Assembly: GCA_937895955.1 (NCBI GenBank)
Contig: CALAZI010000034.1
Span: 1-56,803 of the forward strand
Length of the DNA: 56,803 nucleotides
DNA from: an uncultured Alphaproteobacteria bacterium
GTDB lineage: Bacteria > Pseudomonadota > Alphaproteobacteria > Caulobacterales > Parvularculaceae
Direction: 5' to 3'
This document shows positions 25,202-34,284 of the stretch, in pieces (position 1 is the stretch's first letter; every line of letters begins with the position of its first letter). Below the pieces are notes generated by a model. That model was not told where the DNA came from. It was given only the letters and a program-made list of their open reading frames with translations, and made no database searches. A program made the translations under genes and the position numbers.

Positions 25202-26404
25202 CTAGATAACGCCGAGCGCCTTGCCGACTTTCGTAAAGGCGTTGACGGCGCGATCGACCTGTTCGTCCGAATGGCCGGCGCACATCTGGGTGCGGATGCG
25301 CGCCTTACCCTTCGGCACGACGGGGAAGGAAAACCCGGTGACGTAAACGCCCTCATCCATCAGGGCGGCGGCCATGTCCTGCGCCAGGCGCGCATCGCCG
25401 AGCATGACCGGAATGATCGGGTGCTCGCCAGGCAGAACGTTGAAACCGGCTTTCGCCATCCCGTCGCGAAAGCGCGCGGCGTTCCGGAAAAGCTGCGCGC
25501 GCAAGGCGTCCCCACCCTTGACGATCGACAGCATTTTGAGCGTCGCGCCGAGAAGCGCCGGGGTAAGCGCATTAGAGAAGAGATAGGGACGCGCGCGGTT
25601 GCGCAGAAGGTGAACGACATTCGCCTTGGCGCATATATAGCCGCCCATGCCGCCGCCGAGCGCCTTGCCGAGCGTTCCCGTCAGAATGTCGACGCGCCCT
25701 TCGACGCCGCAATGCGCCGGCGTGCCGCGCCCCTGCGGCCCCATAAATCCGGTCGCGTGACAATCATCGACCATCACGAGCGCCTTGTATCGTTCGGCGA
25801 GATCGCAGATTTCCTTCAGCTTCGCGATATAGCCGTCCATCGAGAAGACGCCATCCGTCACGACAAGCTTCGTTCGCGCGCCGTCAGCGTCCGCCTGGTT
25901 CAATTGCGTCTCAAGGTCGGCCATGTCGGAATTGGCGAAACGATAGCGCTTCGCCTTGCAGAGCCTGACGCCGTCGATGATCGAGGCGTGATTGAGCGCG
26001 TCGGATATGACGGCGTCTTCCGCCTCAAGCAGCGGTTCGAAAACGCCGCCATTGGCGTCGAAACAGGCGGCGAAGAGTATTGAATCCTCATATCCCAGAT
26101 AGGACGCGATTTCCTTCTCGACCTTGCGGTGTAGATCAGTCGTGCCGCAGATGAATCGGACCGACGCCATGCCGAAGCCGTAATGCTCCATCGTTTCCTG
26201 CGCGCCGCGGATGATTTCCGGGTGATCGGCGAGCCCGAGATAGTTGTTGGCGCAGAAATTGAGAACGCGAACACGGGCGCCCTTGTGGATGACCTCGATT
26301 TCCGGCCCTTGCGGCGAGGCGATTTCCCGTTCGCGCTTTTCAAGGCCCTGTTCGCGAATGTCGGAAAGCGTTTGATCGATCCGGGCGTAGAAATCGTGAT
26401 TCAT
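25202..26404 (-). CDS. kbl: Glycine C-acetyltransferase (2-amino-3-ketobutyrate CoA ligase)
   Basis: A 400-residue alpha-oxoamine synthase that cleaves 2-amino-3-ketobutyrate with CoA to glycine and acetyl-CoA, the second step of threonine breakdown. Family segments are CANNYLGLADHPE, MASVRFICGT, DDCHATGFMGPQGRGT and DILTGTLGKALGG with PLP lysine 247. The length matches Kbl and the sequence fits it better than BioF or ALA synthase, which are relatives. Threonine dehydrogenase (tdh), its usual operon partner, is not beside it; neighbours are an SDR (convergent) and an amidase (divergent). Confidence 0.95.
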   Translation of the reverse strand: MNHDFYARIDQTLSDIREQGLEKREREIASPQGPEIEVIHKGARVRVLNFCANNYLGLADHPEIIRGAQETMEHYGFGMASVRFICGTTDLHRKVEKEIASYLGYEDSILFAACFDANGGVFEPLLEAEDAVISDALNHASIIDGVRLCKAKRYRFANSDMADLETQLNQADADGARTKLVVTDGVFSMDGYIAKLKEICDLAERYKALVMVDDCHATGFMGPQGRGTPAHCGVEGRVDILTGTLGKALGGGMGGYICAKANVVHLLRNRARPYLFSNALTPALLGATLKMLSIVKGGDALRAQLFRNAARFRDGMAKAGFNVLPGEHPIIPVMLGDARLAQDMAAALMDEGVYVTGFSFPVVPKGKARIRTQMCAGHSDEQVDRAVNAFTKVGKALGVI

Positions 26405-26529
26405 GACTTTCTCGCTGCTGGCGCGCTTCGCTTGTAATCAAAGCCGGGCAGGCGTCAACAGAGCCGCTTGCTTTCGCGCGCCGTTCTGGGAATTAATGGA
26501 TCTTCGCCGCTGATGTGGGGGAGTGACCA

Positions 26530-28275
26530 ATGTCGACGTCGCGCCGCGCGCTGATCAAAAGCGCCGCACTGGCGAGCCTTCTCGCCGCCTGTACGAAAAA
26601 GGACGGAAAACACAGCGGCGTTGATCCGGGCGCGACGCCCGTTTCCGGCGACGCGGCTTTGACGCCGGACGACATCGCCGCCGCTGAAAAGCTGTCGGCG
26701 CTCTCGTTTACGCCGCAGGAACGCGCTCAGATGGCGGAGGGGCTCGAAGCCGCGCTGGAGACGCTGACGAAGCTGCGCGCGATCGAATTCGGCAACGCTG
26801 ACGCGCCGGCGCTGGTCTTCAACCCGAAGCTTGCGCGAAAGAAAGTCGGATCGCAGAAGAATGTCCTTTCGCTTGGCGGCTATTACGGCGAGGCGAGGCC
26901 CAATGATGAAGCGTCGGTCGCGTTTTCCAGCGTGGCGCAGCAGGGCGTATGGATTCGCGAAAGAGCGATCTCATCGGTTGAGCTGACTGAACTCTATCTG
27001 AAGCGCATTGAAAAATTCGATGCGCGGTTGTCGGCCTTTGTGACGGTGACGGCCGATCGCGCGCGCGAGGAGGCGGCGAAGGCGGATAAGGAGCTTGCCG
27101 AGGGACGCAATCGCGGACCCTTGCACGGCGTTCCCTATGCGCTGAAAGATCTCGCCGACACGAAAGGCGTCGCGACGACATGGGGTGCGGAACCTTATCG
27201 CGACCGCATTCCTGACGATGACGCAGAAGTCGTGCGCAAGCTTGAACGCGCGGGCGCAGTCATGCTCGGAAAGACGGCCTGCGGCGCGATCGCCTATGGC
27301 GATGAATGGTTCGGGGGGACGACTAAAAATCCCTGGAATCCGGCGGAAGGATCGAGCGGGTCGAGCGCAGGCTCGGCTTCCGCAACGGCGGCCGGCCTTT
27401 GCTCCTTTGCGATCGGCACGGAAACGCTCGGGTCGATCATCTCGCCGTCCGAGCGCTGCGGAACGATCGGGCTGCGACCAACTTTCGGCCGCGTGTCACG
27501 GGCCGGCTTCATGGCGCTCTGCTGGTCGCTCGACAAGGTCGGGCCGATCTGCCGCACGGTTGAGGATGCGGCGATCGTTCTTTCCGCGATAAATGGGTTC
27601 GACGCGGATGACCCAGGCGCTGCGCGTTACGGTTTCGCCTATGACGGCGGCGTCGACATCAAGTCGTTCACCGTCGGTTATTCGCCCTCCTGGTTTGAAA
27701 AAGGCGACGGCGTCGACCGCGCCGCGCTGGAAGCGCTGAAATCGCTCGGCGTCACCTTGAAAGAATTTCCCTGGCCGACGCTGGATTTTTCAGCGCTTGA
27801 GAAGATCGTTCTCGTTGAGGCGGCGGCGGCGTTTTCCGAGCTTACTCTTTCCAACCGCGACGACGAACTTTCATGGCAAGACGATGAAGCATGGCCAAAC
27901 ACATGGCGCCAGACGCGCTTCTTTCCGGCCGTAGAATATGTGCAGATTGACCGTTTGCGCCGTCGGTTGATGCAGGAAATGGCGACGGCGTTCGAAGGAT
28001 TCGACGCGCTTATCGGACCGAATTTCGCCGGCGGCGCCTTGCTCGCGACAAACTGCACGGGTCATCCGCAACTGGCGCTGCGCGCCGGCTTCGCGCAAAC
28101 GCCGAACCGCGATCTATTCGACGCTTCCGAAGAGGCGATCGGCGCGGAAACCTTCAGGACGCCGCGCGCTGTCAGTCTCTGGGGCGACCTTTTTCAGGAG
28201 GGGAAGATCATCGCGCTCGGACGCGCGCTCGAGGCGGCGCTTGGCGTCGCGCATGAGCGTCCGCCGGGATTTTGA
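26530..28275 (+). CDS. Exported amidase (amidase signature family)
   Basis: A 581-residue amidase with a Tat-type leader (SRRALIKSAALASLLAAC) that also offers a lipobox cysteine near 21, so it is probably exported folded and lipid-anchored. The catalytic Ser-cisSer-Lys triad is present: Lys206 in YALKDLADT, cis-serine in GSSGSSAGSASA near 280, nucleophile Ser302 in GTETLGSIISP. A disordered region of about 100 residues precedes the domain. GatA-like enzymes of the glutamyl-tRNA complex lack such leaders, so this is not gatA. The substrate could be an amide or peptide. It ends three bases from the LytTR regulator stop (convergent). Confidence 0.87.
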   Translation: MSTSRRALIKSAALASLLAACTKKDGKHSGVDPGATPVSGDAALTPDDIAAAEKLSALSFTPQERAQMAEGLEAALETLTKLRAIEFGNADAPALVFNPKLARKKVGSQKNVLSLGGYYGEARPNDEASVAFSSVAQQGVWIRERAISSVELTELYLKRIEKFDARLSAFVTVTADRAREEAAKADKELAEGRNRGPLHGVPYALKDLADTKGVATTWGAEPYRDRIPDDDAEVVRKLERAGAVMLGKTACGAIAYGDEWFGGTTKNPWNPAEGSSGSSAGSASATAAGLCSFAIGTETLGSIISPSERCGTIGLRPTFGRVSRAGFMALCWSLDKVGPICRTVEDAAIVLSAINGFDADDPGAARYGFAYDGGVDIKSFTVGYSPSWFEKGDGVDRAALEALKSLGVTLKEFPWPTLDFSALEKIVLVEAAAAFSELTLSNRDDELSWQDDEAWPNTWRQTRFFPAVEYVQIDRLRRRLMQEMATAFEGFDALIGPNFAGGALLATNCTGHPQLALRAGFAQTPNRDLFDASEEAIGAETFRTPRAVSLWGDLFQEGKIIALGRALEAALGVAHERPPGF

Positions 28276-28278
28276 TCG

Positions 28279-29094
28279 TCAAAGGAAGCGCGCCACAACG
28301 TCCTTGTAGGAGCGTGAAAGCTTCAGTTCAGATCCGTTTTCTAGGATGACGAAATACTCGCCGTTTGAATGCGGATGCAGCTCCTTGACTTTCTTGACGT
28401 TGACAATCGCCGAGCGGTGAATGCGCTGGAAGCGCGCCGGATCAAGGCGCTGCTGCAGGGTCTTCATCGTTTCGCGGATGATGTGCGTCTTTCCCTGCGC
28501 GTGAATGCACATGTAATCGCCCGCCGCATCGATCCAGTCGATGTCGTCTGCGTTGAGCATGACGACCTTGGAGCCGTCCTTGAACGAGAGCCGTTCTGAA
28601 TAGCGTTCCTTGTCAGCCCATGTCGGATCCTGGATGAGTTCCTTGATCTGGTCGCGGTCTTCGTCGCTGAGCGAAGCGAGCAATTCGACAAGGCGCGATT
28701 CGCGGCTTGCCGCCGCCTTCGTTTTGATCGCCTCGCGGGCGCGATGAATGGCGTCTTTCAGCCTTTCATCCTCAACCGGCTTGACGAGATAGTCGAGCGC
28801 ATTCGCTTCGAAGGCGTCGATGGCGTATTTGTCATAGGCGGTTACGAAAATGACGAGCGGCGCCGGCGCGCCGATCAACGCGCGGACGACGCCGAACCCG
28901 TCAAGGCCCGGCATCTGGATGTCCAGAAAGACGAGGTCGGGCGAATGCGCCTTGATCTCCTTCACCGCTTCTCGGCCGTTTGCGCATTCGCCGATGATAT
29001 CGATTTCCGGAAACTCCTGCAGGCGCAGTTTCAGGCCGCGTATGGCGAGCGGCTCGTCGTCAACAAGCATCACACGGATTTTTTGTTCTTCCAT
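28279..29094 (-). CDS. LytTR-family response regulator
   Basis: A 271-residue response regulator. The receiver domain has D12/D13 and phosphoacceptor D58 (LVFLDIQMPGLDGFGV), with T and K in FVTAYDKYA and LVKPVEDERL. The LytTR DNA-binding domain follows from about residue 165, with FKDGSKVVMLNADDIDWIDAAGDYMCIH, FQRIHRSAIVNVKKV and LKLSRSYKDVV. It starts at an ATG one base after the kinase stop, so the pair is co-translated. A longer frame starting 138 bases upstream lies within the kinase gene and is rejected. AlgR/LytR-like regulators control envelope or exopolysaccharide genes. Confidence 0.92.
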   Translation of the reverse strand: MEEQKIRVMLVDDEPLAIRGLKLRLQEFPEIDIIGECANGREAVKEIKAHSPDLVFLDIQMPGLDGFGVVRALIGAPAPLVIFVTAYDKYAIDAFEANALDYLVKPVEDERLKDAIHRAREAIKTKAAASRESRLVELLASLSDEDRDQIKELIQDPTWADKERYSERLSFKDGSKVVMLNADDIDWIDAAGDYMCIHAQGKTHIIRETMKTLQQRLDPARFQRIHRSAIVNVKKVKELHPHSNGEYFVILENGSELKLSRSYKDVVARFL

Positions 29095-29095
29095 T

Positions 29096-30301
29096 TCAGG
29101 CTCCGTTGATTTGTCGTTTCGTTTCGTAAGGAATTCTGAGATTGACGCAAAGGCCCTGCGGCTCCTTGCGCGCAAGGCTGAACGACTGGCGTCCGCCGTA
29201 GAGGTGGGCGAGGCGGTCTCGCATGTTGACAAGCCCGACGCCCGTCTTGCCGTCGGCGAGCAGCGTGTCGAGATCGTCAGGCGCGGAAGGCCCGTTGTCG
29301 CAGACCTGAAGCTTCAGCATGGCGCCGTCCCGCTTGGCGGAGATGCCGATTTCCCCGCCCGATTCCATCCGCGCGATCGCGTATTTGATAGCGTTCTCGA
29401 TCGCGGGTTGAAGAATAAGCGAGGGAACCTGCGCGTCCACGGCGTCATCGTCGATGTCGATCGCGATCTTGAGGCGGTCGGCGAAACGGGTTTTTTCTAT
29501 GTCGAGATAAAGCTGCAATGCGCGCAATTCCTCGGCGAGCGATGTTTTCTGCAAGGGATCGCTGTCGAGCGAATAGCGCAGAAAAGCCGACAGTTTAGTC
29601 AGCATCTGGTTCGCCTGCCGGCCGTCCTTTTCAAGCACGAGCGTCGAGATGGCGTTCAGCGTGTTGAAAAGAAAATGCGGGTTAAGTTGATAACGCAGCA
29701 TTTTGAGCTGCGCCTGATCGGCAAGCCGCGCCGCCATGATGGCGCGTTCGGATTCGTCGCGGAGCTTCAGGTAATAATTGATGCCGAAATAAAACCCGCC
29801 CCATGACATCAGAAGAAAGAAGTTGGGCGGCAAATCCGGACGGATGAGCATCAGGAGGTTTGAGCTGCCGAGATCCGCGCCGCGATTTAAGACCCACTCC
29901 TCGCCGAAGATGAGAACGAATGTCTGAAGTTTGGCGATCGACATCGCGATCGTCGCCGCCGCCGTCGTCGATATGCCGATCAGAAGCAACGCGGCGGGAT
30001 GCTGTCGTCTGGCGAAACGATAGATCGGGCGCAGGATGATTGATGTCGTCAGCAGACCGACGATCGACATGGCGATCGAATAGGCGACCGACTGCTGAGA
30101 CCAGCCGGCGACAAGCGAGGAGACGGCGAGAACGTGAAAAACGAAAAAGCCGAGCCAGCCGGAAATCTGCAGGAACCAGAACAGGCGTTCCTTCTCGGCG
30201 AAAAACCAGTTCATCGCGCGACGCGACGGCGCCGGCGAGGAAATGAAGGGGCCGGCCGGCGTTTGGTTAATTTCGACGGCCGTCATCGTGGATCGCTGCA
30301 T
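29096..30301 (-). CDS. LytS/YehU-type membrane histidine kinase
   Basis: A 401-residue kinase, partner of the LytTR regulator. Its N-terminal half has about four hydrophobic helices (FWFLQISGWLGFFVFHVLAV, then IAMSIVGLLTTSIIL, ALLLIGISTTAAATIAMSI, FFLLMSWGGFYFGINYYL). The HisKA_4-type phosphoacceptor motif YQLNPHFLFNTLNAI puts the histidine at 209, and the ATPase part shows PAIENAIKYA, VCDNGPSAPD and GVGLVNMRDRL. No sensor domain is evident besides the membrane part. AGAGGTG five to six bases before the ATG supports the start at 30301. Confidence 0.93.
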   Translation of the reverse strand: MQRSTMTAVEINQTPAGPFISSPAPSRRAMNWFFAEKERLFWFLQISGWLGFFVFHVLAVSSLVAGWSQQSVAYSIAMSIVGLLTTSIILRPIYRFARRQHPAALLLIGISTTAAATIAMSIAKLQTFVLIFGEEWVLNRGADLGSSNLLMLIRPDLPPNFFLLMSWGGFYFGINYYLKLRDESERAIMAARLADQAQLKMLRYQLNPHFLFNTLNAISTLVLEKDGRQANQMLTKLSAFLRYSLDSDPLQKTSLAEELRALQLYLDIEKTRFADRLKIAIDIDDDAVDAQVPSLILQPAIENAIKYAIARMESGGEIGISAKRDGAMLKLQVCDNGPSAPDDLDTLLADGKTGVGLVNMRDRLAHLYGGRQSFSLARKEPQGLCVNLRIPYETKRQINGA

Positions 30302-30392
30302 TGCACCTCTATAGCACAGCCTGAAACCATTCGCCCAAACAAGGCCGGTGCGGCGAAGCGGCTTGGAGATGCGGCGGCCGGGGCTGCGCCGC

Positions 30393-33300
30393 TCATTCCG
30401 GCAGCGAGAGCAGCCTGACGTCGCCGCCCGCGGCCGTCGTATTGATCGTCACCGTGCGCTCCGTCGCAAAGCGGCTCGGCTCATCAAGGCTGGAGAGCAG
30501 GGGCGCAAACGCTCCCTCTCTTCCCGCCAGCGATCTCAGAAGGCCGTCGCGCGCCTGAATCGCGCCGTCAAACGCAATGATCCGGACGCGCGAATCGAGC
30601 AGATAGGCCTCATGAACGGCGCTTTCGAAGGCCGCGCCGGCGATGAGGTCTTGCGGAGCGCCGGCCTTATCAAGGGCGGCGCTGAGCCGGTCGCTGATCG
30701 ACGATGAGCAGATGACGGCATTGCCTGCGGCGAGCGCCAGGGCGATCTGACGTCGATTGGCGGGCGGCGCGCCGCCGCCGAGACAAACAGCGACGCCGCG
30801 TCCCTTGAGGCGCAGCGAATTCGATTCGCCAGTCGGCCCCGGCAGCTCGACAGCGTTTTCAAAATGCTCGGCGAAGAGCGAAGCGGCTATGCGAAAGATG
30901 TCAGCGTCGCCGTTTTCGGCGAGGGCGGCGGCGCGCGTCAGGATGTCCCGCCGATCCGCCGTCCTGTGCCATTGTACAAACGCCGCGTCTGATTTTCTCA
31001 TCTGCTGGTCGAACAACGGCGCCGGGGCGTTTGACTGCACGGCGATCGACGCTGTTCCAGTCGGCGCCGGTCGTTTTTGCATTGCGCTGAGATAATGCGG
31101 ACCGCCGGCCTTCGGCCCCGTGCCGGAAAGGCCTTCGCCGCCGAAGGGCTGAACGCCGACGACGGCGCCGATCTGGTTTCTGTTGACGTAGATGTTGCCG
31201 ACGCGCGCCCGCGCGACGATTGAATGCATCGTCTCGTCGATGCGCGAATGCGCGCCCATGGTAAGGCCGTAACCGAGCGCGTTGATGTCATCTACGAGCG
31301 CCGGCACGCCCTCGGCGGGGAACCGCACCACATGCAGAACCGGACCGAACACTTCACGCTTCAAATCGGAGATCGCGCCTATTTCAAAAGCGGCCGGCCG
31401 AATGAAGGTTCCGTCGACGTCGCCCGCTGTCATCGGCGCGCGCGCTATGAGGCGCTGGCTGCGTTCCATCTCTTCAAGATGCGCCTCAATATTGGCGCGC
31501 GCCTCTTCGTCAATCACCGGGCCGACATCGACAGACAACCGGGCGGGATCGCCGACAAAAAGCTCCGCCATGGCGCCGGCGAGCATCTCGTTGAAGCGGT
31601 CGGCGATATCTTCCTGCACGCAGACGAGACGGCAGGCTGAGCATCTTTGACCGGCGCTCTGGAAAGCGGAGGCGATGACGTCTCTCACCGCCTGTTCAAG
31701 CAGCGCCGTTGAGTCGACGATCATCGCGTTGATGCCGCCCGTTTCAGCGATGAGCGCGGCGTCGAACTTGCCGGAACGGACGAGAGTGCGATTGATGGTC
31801 TTCGCAACTTCCGTTGACCCGGTGAAAACGACGCCCTTGACAAGCGGGTGCTCGACAAGCGGTCCGCCGACGCTCGGCCCGTCGCCGGGCAGATAGTGCA
31901 AGGCTCCGGTCGGGACGCCCGCCTCATGCAGCAGCTTGACGGCTTCATGCGCGATGATCGGCGTCTGTTCGGCGGGCTTGGCGATGACGGCGTTGCCGGC
32001 GGCGAGCGCCGCCGACACTTGTCCGAGGAAAATCGCCAGCGGAAAATTCCAGGGGCTGATGCAGGCGACGACGCCGAGCGGTTCGCCGCCAAGCGCGCGC
32101 GCTTCATTCGCGTAGTACCGCAAGAAATCGACGGCTTCGCGGATCTCGGCGATCGCGTCAGGGATCGTCTTGCCGGCCTCGCGCGTTGCGAGCTGCATGA
32201 ACTGTTCGGCGCGCTCTTCGAGAAGGTTCGCCGCGCGCGTCAGGATCGCGCCGCGTTCATCGCTCGTCATGCGCGCCCAGGCCGGTTGCGCCGCTGCGGC
32301 GGCGGAGCAGGCGAGGCCGACCTGTGACGCATCGGCGAAATCGACGATGCCGATCGTCTCGCCGCGATGCGAAGGGTTGGTGGATGGCGTCGGCGCGCCT
32401 TTCGGCGTCACGCCGTCAATAATCGGACCGTAAGCGCGCCGGCTCTCAAGCGCCTGACCGACAGCAAGCTGCAATTGTTCGGCGGTGTCCGGGTCGCTTT
32501 CGTCCCAGCCTTCGGCGAGAAGGCGCGTTCCATTGAAAAGATCGCGCGGCGCCGGAATGGCCGTGTTGGGAATGACGTTGAGGGCCTTCGCATCCTGGAC
32601 CGGATCGGCGACGATATCGTCAATCGACGTCTCCGGATCGAAAAGCTGGTTGACGAAAGAGGAATTGGCGCCGTTTTCGAGAAGGCGGCGCACGAGGTAA
32701 GGCAACAATTCCCTATAGCCGCCGACCGGCGCGTAAATGCGCGACTTGAGACCGGTCTTGATCAGGCTGTCGTGCAACGCCTCGCCCATGCCGTGCAGAC
32801 GCTGCAACTCATATTCCGTAACGTCGCCGGCCATTTCGCGCACGAGCGCGGCCGTCAGTGCGTTGTGGGTGGCGAATTGCGGGTAGATTATGTCGGCGTT
32901 AGCGAAGAGCTTTTTCGCGCAGGCCTGATAGGACACGTCGGTTGAAACCTTGCGCGTGAAGACGGGATAGGACCCCAGCCCCATCACCTGCGCACGCTTG
33001 ATCTCCGAATCCCAATAGGCGCCTTTGACGAGCCGCACCATGATCCGTCGGCCGGTTTCGCGCGCGAGCGCGGCGAGCCAGTCGATTACGAACGGCGCGC
33101 GGCGCTGATAAGCCTGAACGACGACGCCGAAGCCTTCCCAGTCCTGAAGTTTGGGATCGCGCATCAGGGCTTCGATAAGATCGAGCGACAGATCGAGCCT
33201 CGCCGCTTCCTCCGCGTCGATATTGAAGCCGATATTGGCTTCTTTCGCCTGAATGGCGAGGCGGCGGACGCGATCTCCTAGTTCCATCAGGACGCGGTCG

Positions 33301-34085
33301 CGTTTTCCGTATTCATAGCGCGGATGAAGCGCCGAGAGCTTGACTGAGATGCCGGGATTGTCGACAGCGCGTTCCTTATCCGCTGTTTTTGCAATATCGG
33401 CGATCGCCGTCTCATAGTCGCAAAAATATTTCTGCGCGTCGGCTTCCGTGTGCGCAGCCTCGCCCAGCATGTCGAAGGAGAAATTGTAACCGGCCTTCGC
33501 GTAGCCCTTCGCGCGGCGCTGCGCTTCGCCGATCGTTTCGCCGAGTACGAAATGCTCTCCCAAAAGCTTCATCGCCTGAGCGACGGCGCCCCTGATGACC
33601 GGCTCGCCGACGCGATCAAGCAGGTCTTTGGTTGCGCGTGCGACTTTTTGCGCCCGTCCGCCGCCCTCAATTTCATCCAGCCAGGCGGCGGTGAGCATGA
33701 GGCCGCGCGTCGAGAAATTGACGAGCGGGAAGGGGCTCTTGCCTTTATGCGCGGCCCAGTCGCCGGATTCGACCTTGTCCTTGATGAGGGCGTCGACGGT
33801 CGCCGCATCCGGCGTGCGAAGCAGCGCTTCAGCAAGACGCATCAGCGTGACGCCCTCCGCCGTCGACAGGCCGTATTCCTGGAGGAATTTGTCGACGAGC
33901 GAGGAGCGCGCCGCTTCCGCTCGGGCCGCCCGAATGAAAGATGCGGCTTTTTCCTGCGCGGCGCGCCGCGCCGCCTCCGGCGTCTCGGCGTCGATGAGGA
34001 GCGCGCGAACCCGCTCCGTCTCGTCCGCCAGCGTGTTGTTGCGGATGAGGATTCGGAGGTCGCTGAGGGAAGGTGGCGTAATCAT
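30393..34085 (-). CDS. putA: Bifunctional proline dehydrogenase / P5C dehydrogenase
   Basis: A 1230-residue PutA that oxidises proline to glutamate in two steps. The proline dehydrogenase barrel lies at about 170-480, with RLVKGAYWDSEIKRAQ near 340 and RIYAPVGGYRELLPYLVRRLLENGANSSF near 440. The aldehyde dehydrogenase domain spans about 510-1000, with ISPWNFPLAIF, ETGGINAM (general-base Glu near 781) and GQRCSACR (nucleophile Cys near 813). A degenerate ALDH-like C-terminal domain follows to 1230, as in long PutA proteins. The N-terminus starts MITPPSLSDLRILIRNN and lacks the ribbon-helix-helix, so this PutA should not bind DNA. It is divergent from a beta-oxidation pair. Confidence 0.97.
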   Translation of the reverse strand: MITPPSLSDLRILIRNNTLADETERVRALLIDAETPEAARRAAQEKAASFIRAARAEAARSSLVDKFLQEYGLSTAEGVTLMRLAEALLRTPDAATVDALIKDKVESGDWAAHKGKSPFPLVNFSTRGLMLTAAWLDEIEGGGRAQKVARATKDLLDRVGEPVIRGAVAQAMKLLGEHFVLGETIGEAQRRAKGYAKAGYNFSFDMLGEAAHTEADAQKYFCDYETAIADIAKTADKERAVDNPGISVKLSALHPRYEYGKRDRVLMELGDRVRRLAIQAKEANIGFNIDAEEAARLDLSLDLIEALMRDPKLQDWEGFGVVVQAYQRRAPFVIDWLAALARETGRRIMVRLVKGAYWDSEIKRAQVMGLGSYPVFTRKVSTDVSYQACAKKLFANADIIYPQFATHNALTAALVREMAGDVTEYELQRLHGMGEALHDSLIKTGLKSRIYAPVGGYRELLPYLVRRLLENGANSSFVNQLFDPETSIDDIVADPVQDAKALNVIPNTAIPAPRDLFNGTRLLAEGWDESDPDTAEQLQLAVGQALESRRAYGPIIDGVTPKGAPTPSTNPSHRGETIGIVDFADASQVGLACSAAAAAQPAWARMTSDERGAILTRAANLLEERAEQFMQLATREAGKTIPDAIAEIREAVDFLRYYANEARALGGEPLGVVACISPWNFPLAIFLGQVSAALAAGNAVIAKPAEQTPIIAHEAVKLLHEAGVPTGALHYLPGDGPSVGGPLVEHPLVKGVVFTGSTEVAKTINRTLVRSGKFDAALIAETGGINAMIVDSTALLEQAVRDVIASAFQSAGQRCSACRLVCVQEDIADRFNEMLAGAMAELFVGDPARLSVDVGPVIDEEARANIEAHLEEMERSQRLIARAPMTAGDVDGTFIRPAAFEIGAISDLKREVFGPVLHVVRFPAEGVPALVDDINALGYGLTMGAHSRIDETMHSIVARARVGNIYVNRNQIGAVVGVQPFGGEGLSGTGPKAGGPHYLSAMQKRPAPTGTASIAVQSNAPAPLFDQQMRKSDAAFVQWHRTADRRDILTRAAALAENGDADIFRIAASLFAEHFENAVELPGPTGESNSLRLKGRGVAVCLGGGAPPANRRQIALALAAGNAVICSSSISDRLSAALDKAGAPQDLIAGAAFESAVHEAYLLDSRVRIIAFDGAIQARDGLLRSLAGREGAFAPLLSSLDEPSRFATERTVTINTTAAGGDVRLLSLPE

Positions 34086-34284
34086 GATCGTGCGCGTTTA
34101 GCGGGTTGAGTCGGCGGCCTCGCCATAGCCGGAAGCAGGCTCCGTGTCATGCCGCCGGAATAGGCGGTCCCATCACTGCGACGCAACATTGCGGACGCCC
34201 CTTCCGGCGCTTAGGTAGAGCATTCTAGATCGGCCGACCTAGAGTTTCGGCCCCGGCTGTTCCTGTCCAAAGAGGATATTTCCC

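Noticed and set aside
28850..29806. Plus-strand frame of 318 codons antisense to the LytTR system
   Set aside because: Crosses the junction of two well-supported genes on the other strand and has no recognisable domain.
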